Part shown: positions 36,471 to 44,725 of the stretch, piece by piece | Layout of the letters: every line of letters begins with the position of its first letter | Position numbering within the stretch: the first letter of the stretch is position 1 | Assembly (NCBI RefSeq): GCF_041538065.1 | Contig: NZ_JBGORW010000001.1 | Span: 1-64,000, forward strand | Direction of reading: 5' to 3' | DNA from: Leptotrichia hongkongensis | GTDB taxonomy: Bacteria; Fusobacteriota; Fusobacteriia; Fusobacteriales; Leptotrichiaceae | DNA: 64,000 nucleotides | Notes under the pieces: model-generated | What the model was told of the DNA's origin: nothing | Seen by the model: the letters and a program-made list of their open reading frames with translations, nothing else | Database searches by the model: none | Position numbers and translations under genes: made by a program

Positions 36471-37187
36471 ATGGAAAAAAGAGAACAAATTTATGAAGGA
36501 AAAGCAAAATCAATTTTTTCAACAGATAAAGCAGATGAAATAATTATGTATTTTAAGGATGATGCAACAGCTTTTAATGGGGTAAAAAAAGACCAGTTGG
36601 AAGATAAGGGGATTTTGAATAATAAAATTTCTACGTTGATTTATGAATATTTGATAAAAAATGGTGTGAAAACTCACTGGATTGAAACTTTGAATGAAAG
36701 GGAGCAACTTTGTAAAAAAGTGGAAATTGTGCCTTTGGAAGTGATTATTAGAAATAGGGCGACTGGAAGTTTTGTGAAAAGATATGGAGCGGAAGAAGGA
36801 AAAATTTTTAAAAGACCTACATTTGAACTGTCGTATAAAAATGATGATTTAGGAGATCCGCTATTGAACGATGATCATGCTTTGGCTTTGGAATTGGTAA
36901 CTGAAGATGAATTGGCTGAGATTAAAAAGCAAACTTTTTTGATAAATGACTTGCTTTCAAAATTATTTGATAAAATGAACTTGATTTTAGTGGATTATAA
37001 AATTGAGTTTGGAAGAGATAAGGATGGGAATATTTTGCTGGCTGATGAAATAAGTCCAGATTCAATGAGATTATGGGATAAGGATACACTTAAAAAATTG
37101 GATAAGGATAGATTTAGACAGGATTTAGGAGATGTAATGGGAGCATATCGTGAAGTTTTACGTCGTTTGGAAGAAGTGCTGAAATAA
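36471..37187 (+). CDS. purC: SAICAR synthetase
   Basis: Ligates aspartate to CAIR using ATP. At 238 aa it is the standard bacterial length. Recognisable motifs are QIYEGKAKSIF at the start, DDATAFNG near residue 25, VEIVPLEVIIRNRATGSFVKR near 85 and DEISPDSMRLWD near 198. AGGAGG precedes the ATG. There are 120 bp between purE and purC and 136 bp between purC and purF, longer than elsewhere in the operon, without a clear terminator. Confidence 0.96.
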   Translation: MEKREQIYEGKAKSIFSTDKADEIIMYFKDDATAFNGVKKDQLEDKGILNNKISTLIYEYLIKNGVKTHWIETLNEREQLCKKVEIVPLEVIIRNRATGSFVKRYGAEEGKIFKRPTFELSYKNDDLGDPLLNDDHALALELVTEDELAEIKKQTFLINDLLSKLFDKMNLILVDYKIEFGRDKDGNILLADEISPDSMRLWDKDTLKKLDKDRFRQDLGDVMGAYREVLRRLEEVLK

Positions 37188-37323
37188 ATTTTTTAGGAAT
37201 TTAAGTACATATTAGTAAGAGAGTCTCGAATACTTGTTGTCGGATAAATAGGAGATATAATAAAAATATCAATAGAATTATAAATTTAGAATAGTTTATA
37301 ATAAAAATGGAGGAAAATTACAA

Positions 37324-38775
37324 ATGATTAAGAGTTTGAATGAGGAATGTGGAGTATTTGGAGTTTATGGACATCCTGATGCGGCAAGACTTACTTATTA
37401 CGGGCTTCATAGCCTTCAGCATAGAGGGCAGGAAGCGGCAGGAATTGTGGTAAGTGATGGAAAACGTGTAAATGGACATCGTGGGCCTGGATTAGTGTCA
37501 GAAGTATTTAATGATGACAGAATATTTAATCGTCTGGAAGGGAATAGTGCCATAGGGCATGTGCGGTATGCAACTTCTGGGAGTAGCAGTGAACGTAATA
37601 TTCAGCCATTTTTATTCCAATTTTTTGATGGAAGCATTGCTTTGGCACACAATGGAAACTTGATTAATGCAAGGACGTTAAAAAGAGAGCTAGAAGAACA
37701 CGGTGCAATTTTTCATTCTTCGTCTGATACTGAAGTATTGGTTCACTTGATAAGAAGAAGCAAGGAAAAAGATTTTCTGAGCCAGTTAAAAGATGCATTG
37801 CGTCAAGTAAAAGGTGGCTTTTCTTTCGTAATTCAAACTCAGACAGAATTGTATGGGGCAGTAGATCCATTTGAATTTCGTCCTTTAATTCTAGGAAGAA
37901 CAAAAAATGGAGCTTATATTTTGGCAAGTGAAACATGTGCATTGGAAATTGTGGGAGCAGAATTTATTAGAAATATAAGATCTGGAGAAGTTGCTATCAT
38001 TGATGAAAGTGGATATAGAATAGAAAAATATACTGAAAACACTTCAACTGCCATTGCGGCAATGGAATATGTGTATTTTGCACGTCCTGATTCAGATATT
38101 TCTGGAGTAAACGTTCATAAGTCACGTAAAAGATGTGGAAGAAGATTGGCACAGGAAGCCCCAGTCGAACATGCAGATATTATAATTGGAGTTCCTAATT
38201 CATCATTGTCAGCAGCAAGTGGATATGCAGAGGAAATCGGAAAACCTTATGAAATGGGATTAATTAAAAATCAATATGTAGCACGTACTTTTATTCAGCC
38301 AACTCAGGAATTACGTGAGCAAGGTGTCAGAATGAAATTGTCAGCTGTAAAAAGCGTTGTAAAAGATAAAGTTGTAGTTATGATAGATGACTCAATAGTC
38401 CGTGGGACAACTTCAAGCCGTATAGTTCAGCTGTTAAAAGAAGCGGGAGCAAAGGAAGTACATGTCCGTATTGCATCTCCAGAATTTAAATTTCCTATTT
38501 TTTATGGAATAGATGTTTCAAAATCGTCTGAATTGATTTCGGCAAATAAAACTGTTGAGGAAGTAAGAGAATATATAGGAGCAGATTCGCTTGCATTTCT
38601 TAGCATAGATGGGCTGATTGAGTCAATAGGGCTTGATTTTGACGCACCTTATACAGGGCTTTGCATGGAATGTTTTAATGGAGATTATCCAGCTGGATTG
38701 GGTGATTACGAAAAAGAATTTTATGCTTCATTGACACCAATTCAGAAAGAGGCTTTAGAGAAATTAAAGAAGTGA
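37324..38775 (+). CDS. purF: Amidophosphoribosyltransferase
   Basis: Makes phosphoribosylamine from PRPP and glutamine, the committed step of purine synthesis. The 483 aa protein has a class II glutaminase at the N-terminus. The short MIKSLNEE propeptide would be cleaved to expose the nucleophile Cys9 (ECGVFG). The PRPP-binding motif VVMIDDSIVRGTTS lies near residue 355. C-terminal cysteines (LCMECFNGDYP) suggest the [4Fe-4S] type, as in Bacillus. TGGAGG precedes the ATG. Confidence 0.96.
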   Translation: MIKSLNEECGVFGVYGHPDAARLTYYGLHSLQHRGQEAAGIVVSDGKRVNGHRGPGLVSEVFNDDRIFNRLEGNSAIGHVRYATSGSSSERNIQPFLFQFFDGSIALAHNGNLINARTLKRELEEHGAIFHSSSDTEVLVHLIRRSKEKDFLSQLKDALRQVKGGFSFVIQTQTELYGAVDPFEFRPLILGRTKNGAYILASETCALEIVGAEFIRNIRSGEVAIIDESGYRIEKYTENTSTAIAAMEYVYFARPDSDISGVNVHKSRKRCGRRLAQEAPVEHADIIIGVPNSSLSAASGYAEEIGKPYEMGLIKNQYVARTFIQPTQELREQGVRMKLSAVKSVVKDKVVVMIDDSIVRGTTSSRIVQLLKEAGAKEVHVRIASPEFKFPIFYGIDVSKSSELISANKTVEEVREYIGADSLAFLSIDGLIESIGLDFDAPYTGLCMECFNGDYPAGLGDYEKEFYASLTPIQKEALEKLKK

Positions 38776-38784
38776 GGTGAAAAA

Positions 38785-39072
38785 ATGTATATTGTAAGTT
38801 TGAATTATATAAAAGAAGTAAGTGAAGTTGAAAAATATTTAGAAGAACATGTAAAATTTTTGGAAAAATATTATGAAATGGGAAAATTCATTTGTTCAGG
38901 AAGAAAAAATCCTAGAACAGGCGGTGTAATTTTATTAAATGCAGAAAGTTTAGCAGAAGTAGAAAGTATAATTTTAGAAGATCCATTTAATGTAAATGAA
39001 ATTGCAGAATATGAAATTACGGAATTTTTTCCTACGAAATATAATAAAAATTTTAAAATATTTGTAGAATAA
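38785..39072 (+). CDS. YciI-like protein in the purine operon
   Basis: A 95 aa protein with the small ferredoxin-like YciI/YCII fold pattern: IVSLNYIKEVSEVEKYL with conserved His in EEHVKFLEKYYEMG, then SGRKNPRTGGVILL with the usual Gly and Arg/Lys positions. YciI proteins are thought to be small enzymes or ligand binders; here the role is unknown. It begins 9 bp after purF and ends 21 bp before purM, so it is tightly embedded in the operon. Confidence 0.82.
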   Translation: MYIVSLNYIKEVSEVEKYLEEHVKFLEKYYEMGKFICSGRKNPRTGGVILLNAESLAEVESIILEDPFNVNEIAEYEITEFFPTKYNKNFKIFVE

Positions 39073-39093
39073 AAGATATAATAGGAGGAAAAA

Positions 39094-40092
39094 ATGTCAA
39101 TTTCTTATAAAGATTCGGGAGTAGATAAAGAAGAAGGGTACAAAAGTGTAGAAAAAATAAAAAATGGTGCTAAAAGTACATATAATGCCAATGTTATGAA
39201 TGATTTGGGAAGTTTCGGAGCTTTATACAAACTTGGAGATTATAAAAAGCCTGTGCTGGTTTCTGGAACTGACGGAGTTGGGACGAAATTAAAAGTTGCA
39301 TTTGAAACAGGAATTTACAATACAGTTGGAATAGACTGCGTAGCAATGTGTATAAACGATATTTTATGTCACGGAGCGAAACCCTTATTTTTCCTAGACT
39401 ACTTAGCTTGCGGAAAATTAGATTCAAATGTGTCGGCTGAAATTGTAAGCGGAGTTGTGGAAGGATGCCTGCAGTCAGAAGCTGCCTTAATTGGTGGAGA
39501 AACGGCTGAAATGCCAGGATTTTATACTCCAGGTGAATACGATATTGCAGGATTTGCAGTAGGGGCGGTAGAAGAGGATCAAATTGTGAATGGTTCAGAT
39601 GTTAAGGAAAATGATGTTTTAATTGCAATTCCATCGAGTGGAGCCCACAGTAACGGTTTTTCATTAATCAGAAAATTATTTACTGACTTTACTGAAGTTT
39701 ATAATGGAAAAACAATTGGAGAGCATTTATTGACTCCAACAAAGATTTATGTAAAACCAGTTCAGGCTGTAATGAAGGAAGTAAAAATCAACGGAATGGC
39801 TCACATTACTGGTGGAGGGCTTATCGAAAACGTACCAAGAACAATACCTGACGGACTTTGTGCAAATATACAAAAATCAAAAATTCAAATTCACGAGTTA
39901 TTTAAGCACGATGCATTTTCAAGAGTAAGCGAAGAGGAAATGTGGGGAACATTTAATATGGGTATAGGATTTGTATTGATTGTGGATGCAAAAGATAAGG
40001 AAAAAGTGATTGAAATTTTAGGACAAAATGGTGAAAATGCTTATGAAATTGGACATATTGGAAAAGGTGATGAAAAAATATGTCTAAAATAA
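39094..40092 (+). CDS. purM: Phosphoribosylformylglycinamidine cyclo-ligase (AIR synthetase)
   Basis: Closes the imidazole ring, making AIR from FGAM with ATP. At 332 aa it has a typical length. Motifs: SYKDSGVDKEEGYKSV at the start, VSGTDGVGTKLKVAF near residue 57, CVAMCINDILCHGAKP near 90, IGGETAEMPGFY near 136 and AHITGGGLIENVPR near 236. AGGAGG precedes the ATG. It overlaps purN by 13 bp. Confidence 0.97.
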   Translation: MSISYKDSGVDKEEGYKSVEKIKNGAKSTYNANVMNDLGSFGALYKLGDYKKPVLVSGTDGVGTKLKVAFETGIYNTVGIDCVAMCINDILCHGAKPLFFLDYLACGKLDSNVSAEIVSGVVEGCLQSEAALIGGETAEMPGFYTPGEYDIAGFAVGAVEEDQIVNGSDVKENDVLIAIPSSGAHSNGFSLIRKLFTDFTEVYNGKTIGEHLLTPTKIYVKPVQAVMKEVKINGMAHITGGGLIENVPRTIPDGLCANIQKSKIQIHELFKHDAFSRVSEEEMWGTFNMGIGFVLIVDAKDKEKVIEILGQNGENAYEIGHIGKGDEKICLK

Positions 40093-40703
40093 TTGAAAAT
40101 TCAAAAGATAATTCAGAAAATAAAAAAACTCGAATAGCAGTGTTTATATCAGGCTCAGGCTCAAATTTACAGTCAATAATCGACAATATCGAAAATGGAA
40201 ACTTAAACTGTGAAATTTCCTACGTGATTGCCGACAGGGAATGCTTTGGACTGGAAAGAGCTGAAAAACATGGGATAAAAAGTATAATGCTCGATAAAAA
40301 ATTATTTGGAAAAAATTTATCAGATGAAATAAACGCTATTTTGGAAAATGATACAGAAAGAACAGATTACATCGTACTTGCAGGTTATCTGTCAATTTTA
40401 TCAGAAAATTTCATAAACAAATGGAATCGTAAAATTATAAATATTCATCCGTCACTTCTCCCAAAATACGGTGGAAAAGGAATGTATGGAATAAAAGTCC
40501 ACGAAGCTGTAATCGCAAACAAGGAAAAAGAAAGTGGCTGCACAATTCATTTTGTAGACAATGGAATAGACACAGGAGAAATTATAACAAATGTGAAAGT
40601 ACCTGTTTATGAGAATGACACGCCTGAAATTTTGCAAAAGAGAGTGCTGGAAAAAGAGCATATTCTGCTGATTGAAGGGATTAAAAAGTTATTAGGACAA
40701 TAA
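40080..40703 (+). CDS. purN: Phosphoribosylglycinamide formyltransferase
   Basis: Transfers formyl from 10-formyl-THF to GAR, the third step of purine synthesis. The 207 aa protein has VFISGSGSNLQSIIDNI near residue 21, the catalytic region INIHPSLLPKYGGKGMYG near 119, and TIHFVDNGIDTGEII near 155. It overlaps the end of purM by 13 bp, implying coupled translation. purH and purD, also needed for the pathway, do not follow; small unrelated membrane genes do. Confidence 0.96.
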   Translation: MSKIIENSKDNSENKKTRIAVFISGSGSNLQSIIDNIENGNLNCEISYVIADRECFGLERAEKHGIKSIMLDKKLFGKNLSDEINAILENDTERTDYIVLAGYLSILSENFINKWNRKIINIHPSLLPKYGGKGMYGIKVHEAVIANKEKESGCTIHFVDNGIDTGEIITNVKVPVYENDTPEILQKRVLEKEHILLIEGIKKLLGQ

Positions 40704-40730
40704 TTTTAAAAGCAAAGGAATGAGTTAAAT

Positions 40731-40883
40731 ATGGATACAGATTATACTATTTTAGTGATATTAACATATATCATGATAATTATTGGAGGGGTAGCTGGAA
40801 TAGGATTAATATTAGCTTTTTTTAGAAAATTAGGAAAAATTGAAAGCAAAGATAAATTAGAAGAAGAAAAATTAGATGATTGA
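40731..40883 (+). CDS. Micro membrane protein (50 aa)
   Basis: A 50-codon ORF with one strongly hydrophobic, glycine-containing segment (ILVILTYIMIIIGGVAGIGL, about residues 7-26) followed by a charged tail rich in Lys and Glu. The site AAAGGAATGAG lies upstream at suitable spacing. It resembles the next ORF in layout. No family is recognised. Confidence 0.6.
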   Translation: MDTDYTILVILTYIMIIIGGVAGIGLILAFFRKLGKIESKDKLEEEKLDD

Positions 40884-40913
40884 TTTTAGAAAGATTTGGA
40901 GGTAAACTATAAT

Positions 40914-41018
40914 ATGGAAGAAATATTAGTAATTGTTGCGATGATTGCAGGAGGAATAACTGGATTCTTGATGGTGAAGTTTATTCAGAAAAAATTAAAA
41001 GATAAAAAAGAAAAATAA
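40914..41018 (+). CDS. Micro membrane protein (34 aa)
   Basis: A 34-codon ORF with one membrane segment (ILVIVAMIAGGITGFLMV) and a strongly basic tail (KFIQKKLKDKKEK). TGGAGG precedes the ATG. It follows the 50-aa protein by 30 bp and has the same layout, a glycine-bearing helix and charged end, but its tail is purely basic while its neighbour's is mixed to acidic. Confidence 0.6.
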   Translation: MEEILVIVAMIAGGITGFLMVKFIQKKLKDKKEK

Positions 41019-41032
41019 TTAAAGGAGGAGAA

Positions 41033-41581
41033 ATGAAAAAAATAATATTATTGTTATTCTTAATACTAGGAATTTTATCTTTTTCAAAAGAAAAAAAAGT
41101 TTATATGCCGAAAGTGGTTATAACTATAATGGATGATAATTTCAAAAATCCTATTGCAAGAACTGTAGAGCAAAGCGGGGTGTTAACAAAAGCTCTATCA
41201 TTAGGAGACATGGTTACTTTTAGATATAAAAGTGATGAGAAGAAATTTGCAGAAAAGTTGATAGAAGAAATTTGGAGAATGAACAAATCTCTTCCAAATA
41301 AATTAACTTTTTTGATAGAACAAAACGAAGAAAATACTATGGTTCAGATTTTACAACTGTTGAAAAAATATAGATATAGAGGTAATGTTGAAGTAATTGA
41401 ATTATCATATCAAAAGAATGCTAAAATTTTGGAACAGACAAGTAAAAATGGCTGGGAATATAATCAATATTCTGATTTAAAAGATGTGGCAGGAGAAGTG
41501 GAAATTGGAGGCGTAAAATACAATAAAAATGAATATGTCGCAACACTTTTTATGCAAAAATATGACAATGTGAAAAGATAA
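41033..41581 (+). CDS. Exported protein of unknown function
   Basis: A 182 aa protein with a signal peptide (IILLLFLILGILSFS, cut near residue 18). The mature part is mixed alpha/beta. The pattern of FLIEQNEENTMVQILQLLKKY followed by GNVEVIEL suggests a compact periplasmic domain. No known motif is seen. AAAGGAGGAG precedes the ATG; it is the first of three exported proteins in a row. Confidence 0.7.
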   Translation: MKKIILLLFLILGILSFSKEKKVYMPKVVITIMDDNFKNPIARTVEQSGVLTKALSLGDMVTFRYKSDEKKFAEKLIEEIWRMNKSLPNKLTFLIEQNEENTMVQILQLLKKYRYRGNVEVIELSYQKNAKILEQTSKNGWEYNQYSDLKDVAGEVEIGGVKYNKNEYVATLFMQKYDNVKR

Positions 41582-41646
41582 ATTTTTTTGATTAAAGATA
41601 AATATTGAAAAATATAAATTTATACAAAAACTGAGAGGAGATGAAA

Positions 41647-42192
41647 ATGAAACATAAATTTTTAGTATTGATGATACTAATTTTTAGTTTTTCAATAATT
41701 TATGCAGCAAATGGCGATGAAGAATTTTTGAAGGCGAATGAATATTACAAGAAAAATGATTATTCTAATGCTGAAAAAATGTTTTTGGAATCGATAAAAA
41801 AAGGAAATATAAGAGCAAATTATAATTTAGCAACTTTATATTTAAACAAAAAAGAATATAAAAAAGCTGAAAAATATTATCTTGATGTGTTAGAAAAAGG
41901 AGATAGAAAAGATACTGAATTAATATCGGCAACAATATTTAATTTAGGGCAATTGGACCTTGAAATTGGAGAATACGATAAAGCGGAATATATGTTCAAA
42001 TTCTTAGCGGATAAATTTCCAAAAGATACAATATATAGTTCTAAATTAGGAGCATTTTATTTTGTTCAAGGAAAGTATTCGGAAGCTGAAAAATATTTAA
42101 AACAAGCACTAAATTATATAAAAGATGATAAAAATTTAGAAAATAAAGTAAAAAAACTTTTGGAAGAAATTGATAAGAAAGTAAAAAAATAG
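41647..42192 (+). CDS. Exported TPR-repeat protein
   Basis: A protein of about 181 aa with a signal peptide (FLVLMILIFSFSIIYAA) and four TPR-like repeats: EEFLKANEYYKKNDYSNAEK, RANYNLATLYLNKKEYKKAE, ATIFNLGQLDLEIGEYDKAE and SKLGAFYFVQGKYSEAEKYL. TPR proteins scaffold protein contacts, here outside the cytoplasm. An ATG at 41641 directly abuts GAGGAG, so the second ATG at 41647 is the better start. Confidence 0.82.
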   Translation: MKHKFLVLMILIFSFSIIYAANGDEEFLKANEYYKKNDYSNAEKMFLESIKKGNIRANYNLATLYLNKKEYKKAEKYYLDVLEKGDRKDTELISATIFNLGQLDLEIGEYDKAEYMFKFLADKFPKDTIYSSKLGAFYFVQGKYSEAEKYLKQALNYIKDDKNLENKVKKLLEEIDKKVKK

Positions 42193-42216
42193 GATTTAGG
42201 TGTTTAATGGAGGAAT

Positions 42217-42819
42217 ATGAAAAAAACAATAATTTTATCAGTATTGATTTTTAATTCATTATCATATTCAGCATATACAGGATTTGGATACATTACTGAA
42301 CCAAAATTTACAAATCCAGATAAATGGAGCGATTTTAAGACAATGCATAAAGTTACAGATGATATTAGTCTTTTGATGAGTTATGAAGAATTTAAAAAAG
42401 TAGTTCCGCAAAAGGAATATTATCGTGATAATGATGGGGTAGACGATACTGTATTTTATTATGAAAAAGTAAAAGATCCTTTTGGAAATTATGCAAGAGG
42501 GAGTTTTTATTTTGCAAAAAATATACTTATGTCTTCAATTTTTGAATATGATACAACTGTAAAAGAACATAAAAAAATGGATGCTGAAATTAGAAAACTT
42601 TATTCTAAGAGAAAAGGATATACAAAACTTCAAAATGCATATGCTTCAGCAACATTTTTGTATAATTCAGGAACTTTGATGTATATAAAATTTGTTCCAG
42701 ATAATAATAATTATAGTAGTAATACCGGAAAAACATTGATTCATATTCAAGTATCAAGTGCATTAAATATTGCAAAATATTTACAGGAGATACAAATACT
42801 GAATAGAATTGGAGATTAA
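42217..42819 (+). CDS. Exported protein of unknown function
   Basis: A 200 aa protein with a short signal peptide (IILSVLIFNSLSYSA). The mature part is rich in Tyr, Phe and Lys and looks beta-rich, with YYRDNDGVDDTVFYYEK and KDPFGNYARGSFYF. No family is recognised. It ends the run of three exported proteins, and a terminator follows directly. Confidence 0.7.
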   Translation: MKKTIILSVLIFNSLSYSAYTGFGYITEPKFTNPDKWSDFKTMHKVTDDISLLMSYEEFKKVVPQKEYYRDNDGVDDTVFYYEKVKDPFGNYARGSFYFAKNILMSSIFEYDTTVKEHKKMDAEIRKLYSKRKGYTKLQNAYASATFLYNSGTLMYIKFVPDNNNYSSNTGKTLIHIQVSSALNIAKYLQEIQILNRIGD

Positions 42820-42870
42820 AAAATAGAGAGTTTTTTGAATAATATTTTCAAATTTCTCTCTATTTTTATT
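42819..42870. terminator. Terminator between the exported-protein genes and malQ
   Basis: AAATAGAGAG (42821-42830) pairs with CTCTCTATTT (42856-42865), followed by TTATTT. A- and T-rich flanks allow action in both directions, so it may also end malQ on minus. Confidence 0.7.
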
Positions 42871-42903
42871 TATCCTGATTTTTCAAATTCAAAAATTTTA
42901 TAA

Positions 42904-44394
42904 TTATCTTGAATAAACTTTTGTAAATTTAGCAATTTTTTCAGCTAATTCATCAGTTAATACACCATCTTTTAATCTCCATTGCCAGTTTCCGCTAGCA
43001 ACTCCAGGAGTATTGATTCTAGCTTCACTTCCTAATCCTAAGAAATCTTGAATTGGAGCGATTGCCATGTTTGCAACAGAACTCCATGCACCTCTTATTG
43101 CATCCCAATGGATATTATCGTCAGTTTGTGAGTTTAAATAATCTCTTGCAAATTGTTTATCTTTTTCTTTTGCTTTTGTAAACCATCCGATTAATGTATC
43201 ATTATCATGAGTTCCAGTATAAACTACACAGTTCTTTGTATAAGTATGAGGCAAGTAGTCATTTTCTTCTTCTGAATCAAATGCAAAACCTAAGATTTTC
43301 ATTCCAGGAAATCCAGTTGCTTCTCTCAAATCAATAACACCTTGTGTCATTAATCCCAAGTCTTCGGCAATAATTGGTAATTCTCCCAATTCTTCCTTTA
43401 TTTTATTAAATAAGTCAATTCCAGGTCCTTTTACCCATTGACCATTTATTGCAGTATCATCTCCATAAGGAACTGCCCAGTATGCTTCAAATCCTCTGAA
43501 GTGGTCAATTCTTATGATGTCGCAAGTGGAAAGGTTAGCTCTAACTCTGTCTACCCACCATTTGTAGTTTAACTCTTTTAATTTATCCCAGTCGTATAGA
43601 GGATTTCCCCAAAGCTGTCCTGTAGCACTGAAATAATCAGGCGGAACACCAGCTACTTTAACGGGTTTTAGTTCAGGATCGAAAAGGAAAATTTCTGGAT
43701 TTGCCCATGCGTCAGAACTGTCTACCGCAACGAAGATTGGTATGTCTCCAATTATTTTAATTCCATTATCATTAGCATATTTTTTTACATTGTTCCATTG
43801 GTCGAAGAACAGGCATTGAATAAAGTTGTTGTATTCAACTTCATCAGCTAATTCTTCTTTGTATTTATTAATAGCGGCTTCTTCTCTAACTTTAATATCG
43901 TGCGGCCATTCAGTCCAAGGAAGTCCATTAAAGTGGTTTTTTAAAGATATAAACAAGCTGTAATCATTTAACCAATCGCTATTTTCAGCTTTAAAAGTTT
44001 CTAATTTTCTTTTTAAATCATCATTTCCATTAGCTTTAAAATTTTCAAATGCTTTTCTTAGTAAAGGATATTTTTGATTATAAATAGCACCATAATCAAC
44101 ATATTCCTTATTGTCACCAAAATTAATATCTTTCAAATCTTCCTCTGATAATAAATTTTGCTCAATTAATAAGTCAAAATCAATCAGATATGGATTTCCA
44201 GCGAATGTCGAAAAACATTGATAAGGTGAATCACCGTATCCAGTTGGACCTAATGGGAAAATTTGCCATAATTTTTGATTTGCTTTTTTTAAGAAATCCA
44301 CAAATTTATATGCTTCCTTTCCTAAACTTCCAATTCCATATTTTCCAGGAAGTGAAGTAGGATGTAACAAAATACCAGAACTTCTCTCAAACAT
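42904..44394 (-). CDS. malQ: 4-alpha-glucanotransferase (amylomaltase)
   Basis: Transfers glucan segments between maltodextrins in the cytoplasm (GH77). The 496 aa protein starts with RSSGILLHPTSLPGKYGIGSLG, and the substrate-binding and catalytic regions are plain: GDIPIFVAVDSSDAWANP, nucleophile region DIIRIDHFRGFEAYWA, acid/base PIIAEDLGLM and TGTHDNDTLIGWF. AAGGAGG precedes the ATG on minus. The promoter carries a 14-bp box identical to one upstream of the EIICB gene at 51027, which suggests co-regulation. Confidence 0.97.
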   Translation of the reverse strand: MFERSSGILLHPTSLPGKYGIGSLGKEAYKFVDFLKKANQKLWQIFPLGPTGYGDSPYQCFSTFAGNPYLIDFDLLIEQNLLSEEDLKDINFGDNKEYVDYGAIYNQKYPLLRKAFENFKANGNDDLKRKLETFKAENSDWLNDYSLFISLKNHFNGLPWTEWPHDIKVREEAAINKYKEELADEVEYNNFIQCLFFDQWNNVKKYANDNGIKIIGDIPIFVAVDSSDAWANPEIFLFDPELKPVKVAGVPPDYFSATGQLWGNPLYDWDKLKELNYKWWVDRVRANLSTCDIIRIDHFRGFEAYWAVPYGDDTAINGQWVKGPGIDLFNKIKEELGELPIIAEDLGLMTQGVIDLREATGFPGMKILGFAFDSEEENDYLPHTYTKNCVVYTGTHDNDTLIGWFTKAKEKDKQFARDYLNSQTDDNIHWDAIRGAWSSVANMAIAPIQDFLGLGSEARINTPGVASGNWQWRLKDGVLTDELAEKIAKFTKVYSR

Positions 44395-44448
44395 TTCTAT
44401 ATCCTCCTTAAAATTTATTAATAAAATTAATTTTCATTTCTCATACTA

Positions 44449-44492
44449 AATATACTATATTTTATGCCAAAAGTCAACATATACGTAAATGT
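44449..44492 (-). promoter_or_regulatory. malQ promoter with shared operator box
   Basis: On minus: ACATTTACGTATAT (44492-44479), one base, TTGACT (44477-44472), a 17-bp spacer, TATATT (44454-44449). The box as read on plus (ATATACGTAAATGT) occurs identically at 50929-50942, also 1 bp from a -35. Its centre TACGTA is palindromic, so it can be read in either direction. Confidence 0.65.
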
Positions 44493-44725
44493 AAAATTAT
44501 CAAGGAATTAAAATTGATTTCAACTGATTATATTTAAAAGATTACAGATATATCTTATAAAAAAATTAATGAAATTTGATAGTGAATGTGATATAATACA
44601 GACAGTTATTGATAAAAATCATAATAATATATTAAAATACATTTAAAATTTATAAAAAACATAAAATTTATATAATTCTAAGACCTATAAAAAGAAGAAG
44701 AGAAGAATTGAAGGGAGAATTGAAA
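44493..44725. other. Intergenic region upstream of the Hsp70-like gene
   Basis: AT-rich DNA. A TATAAT box at 44592-44597, preceded by TGTGA, could be an extended -10 promoter for the Hsp70-like gene; no good -35 is seen. No CIRCE element (TTAGCACTC dyad) is present, so standard HrcA heat-shock control is not supported. Confidence 0.4.

Noticed and set aside
44395..44725. CIRCE heat-shock operator upstream of the Hsp70-like gene.
   Set aside because: No TTAGCACTC-N9-GAGTGCTAA dyad or near match was found.
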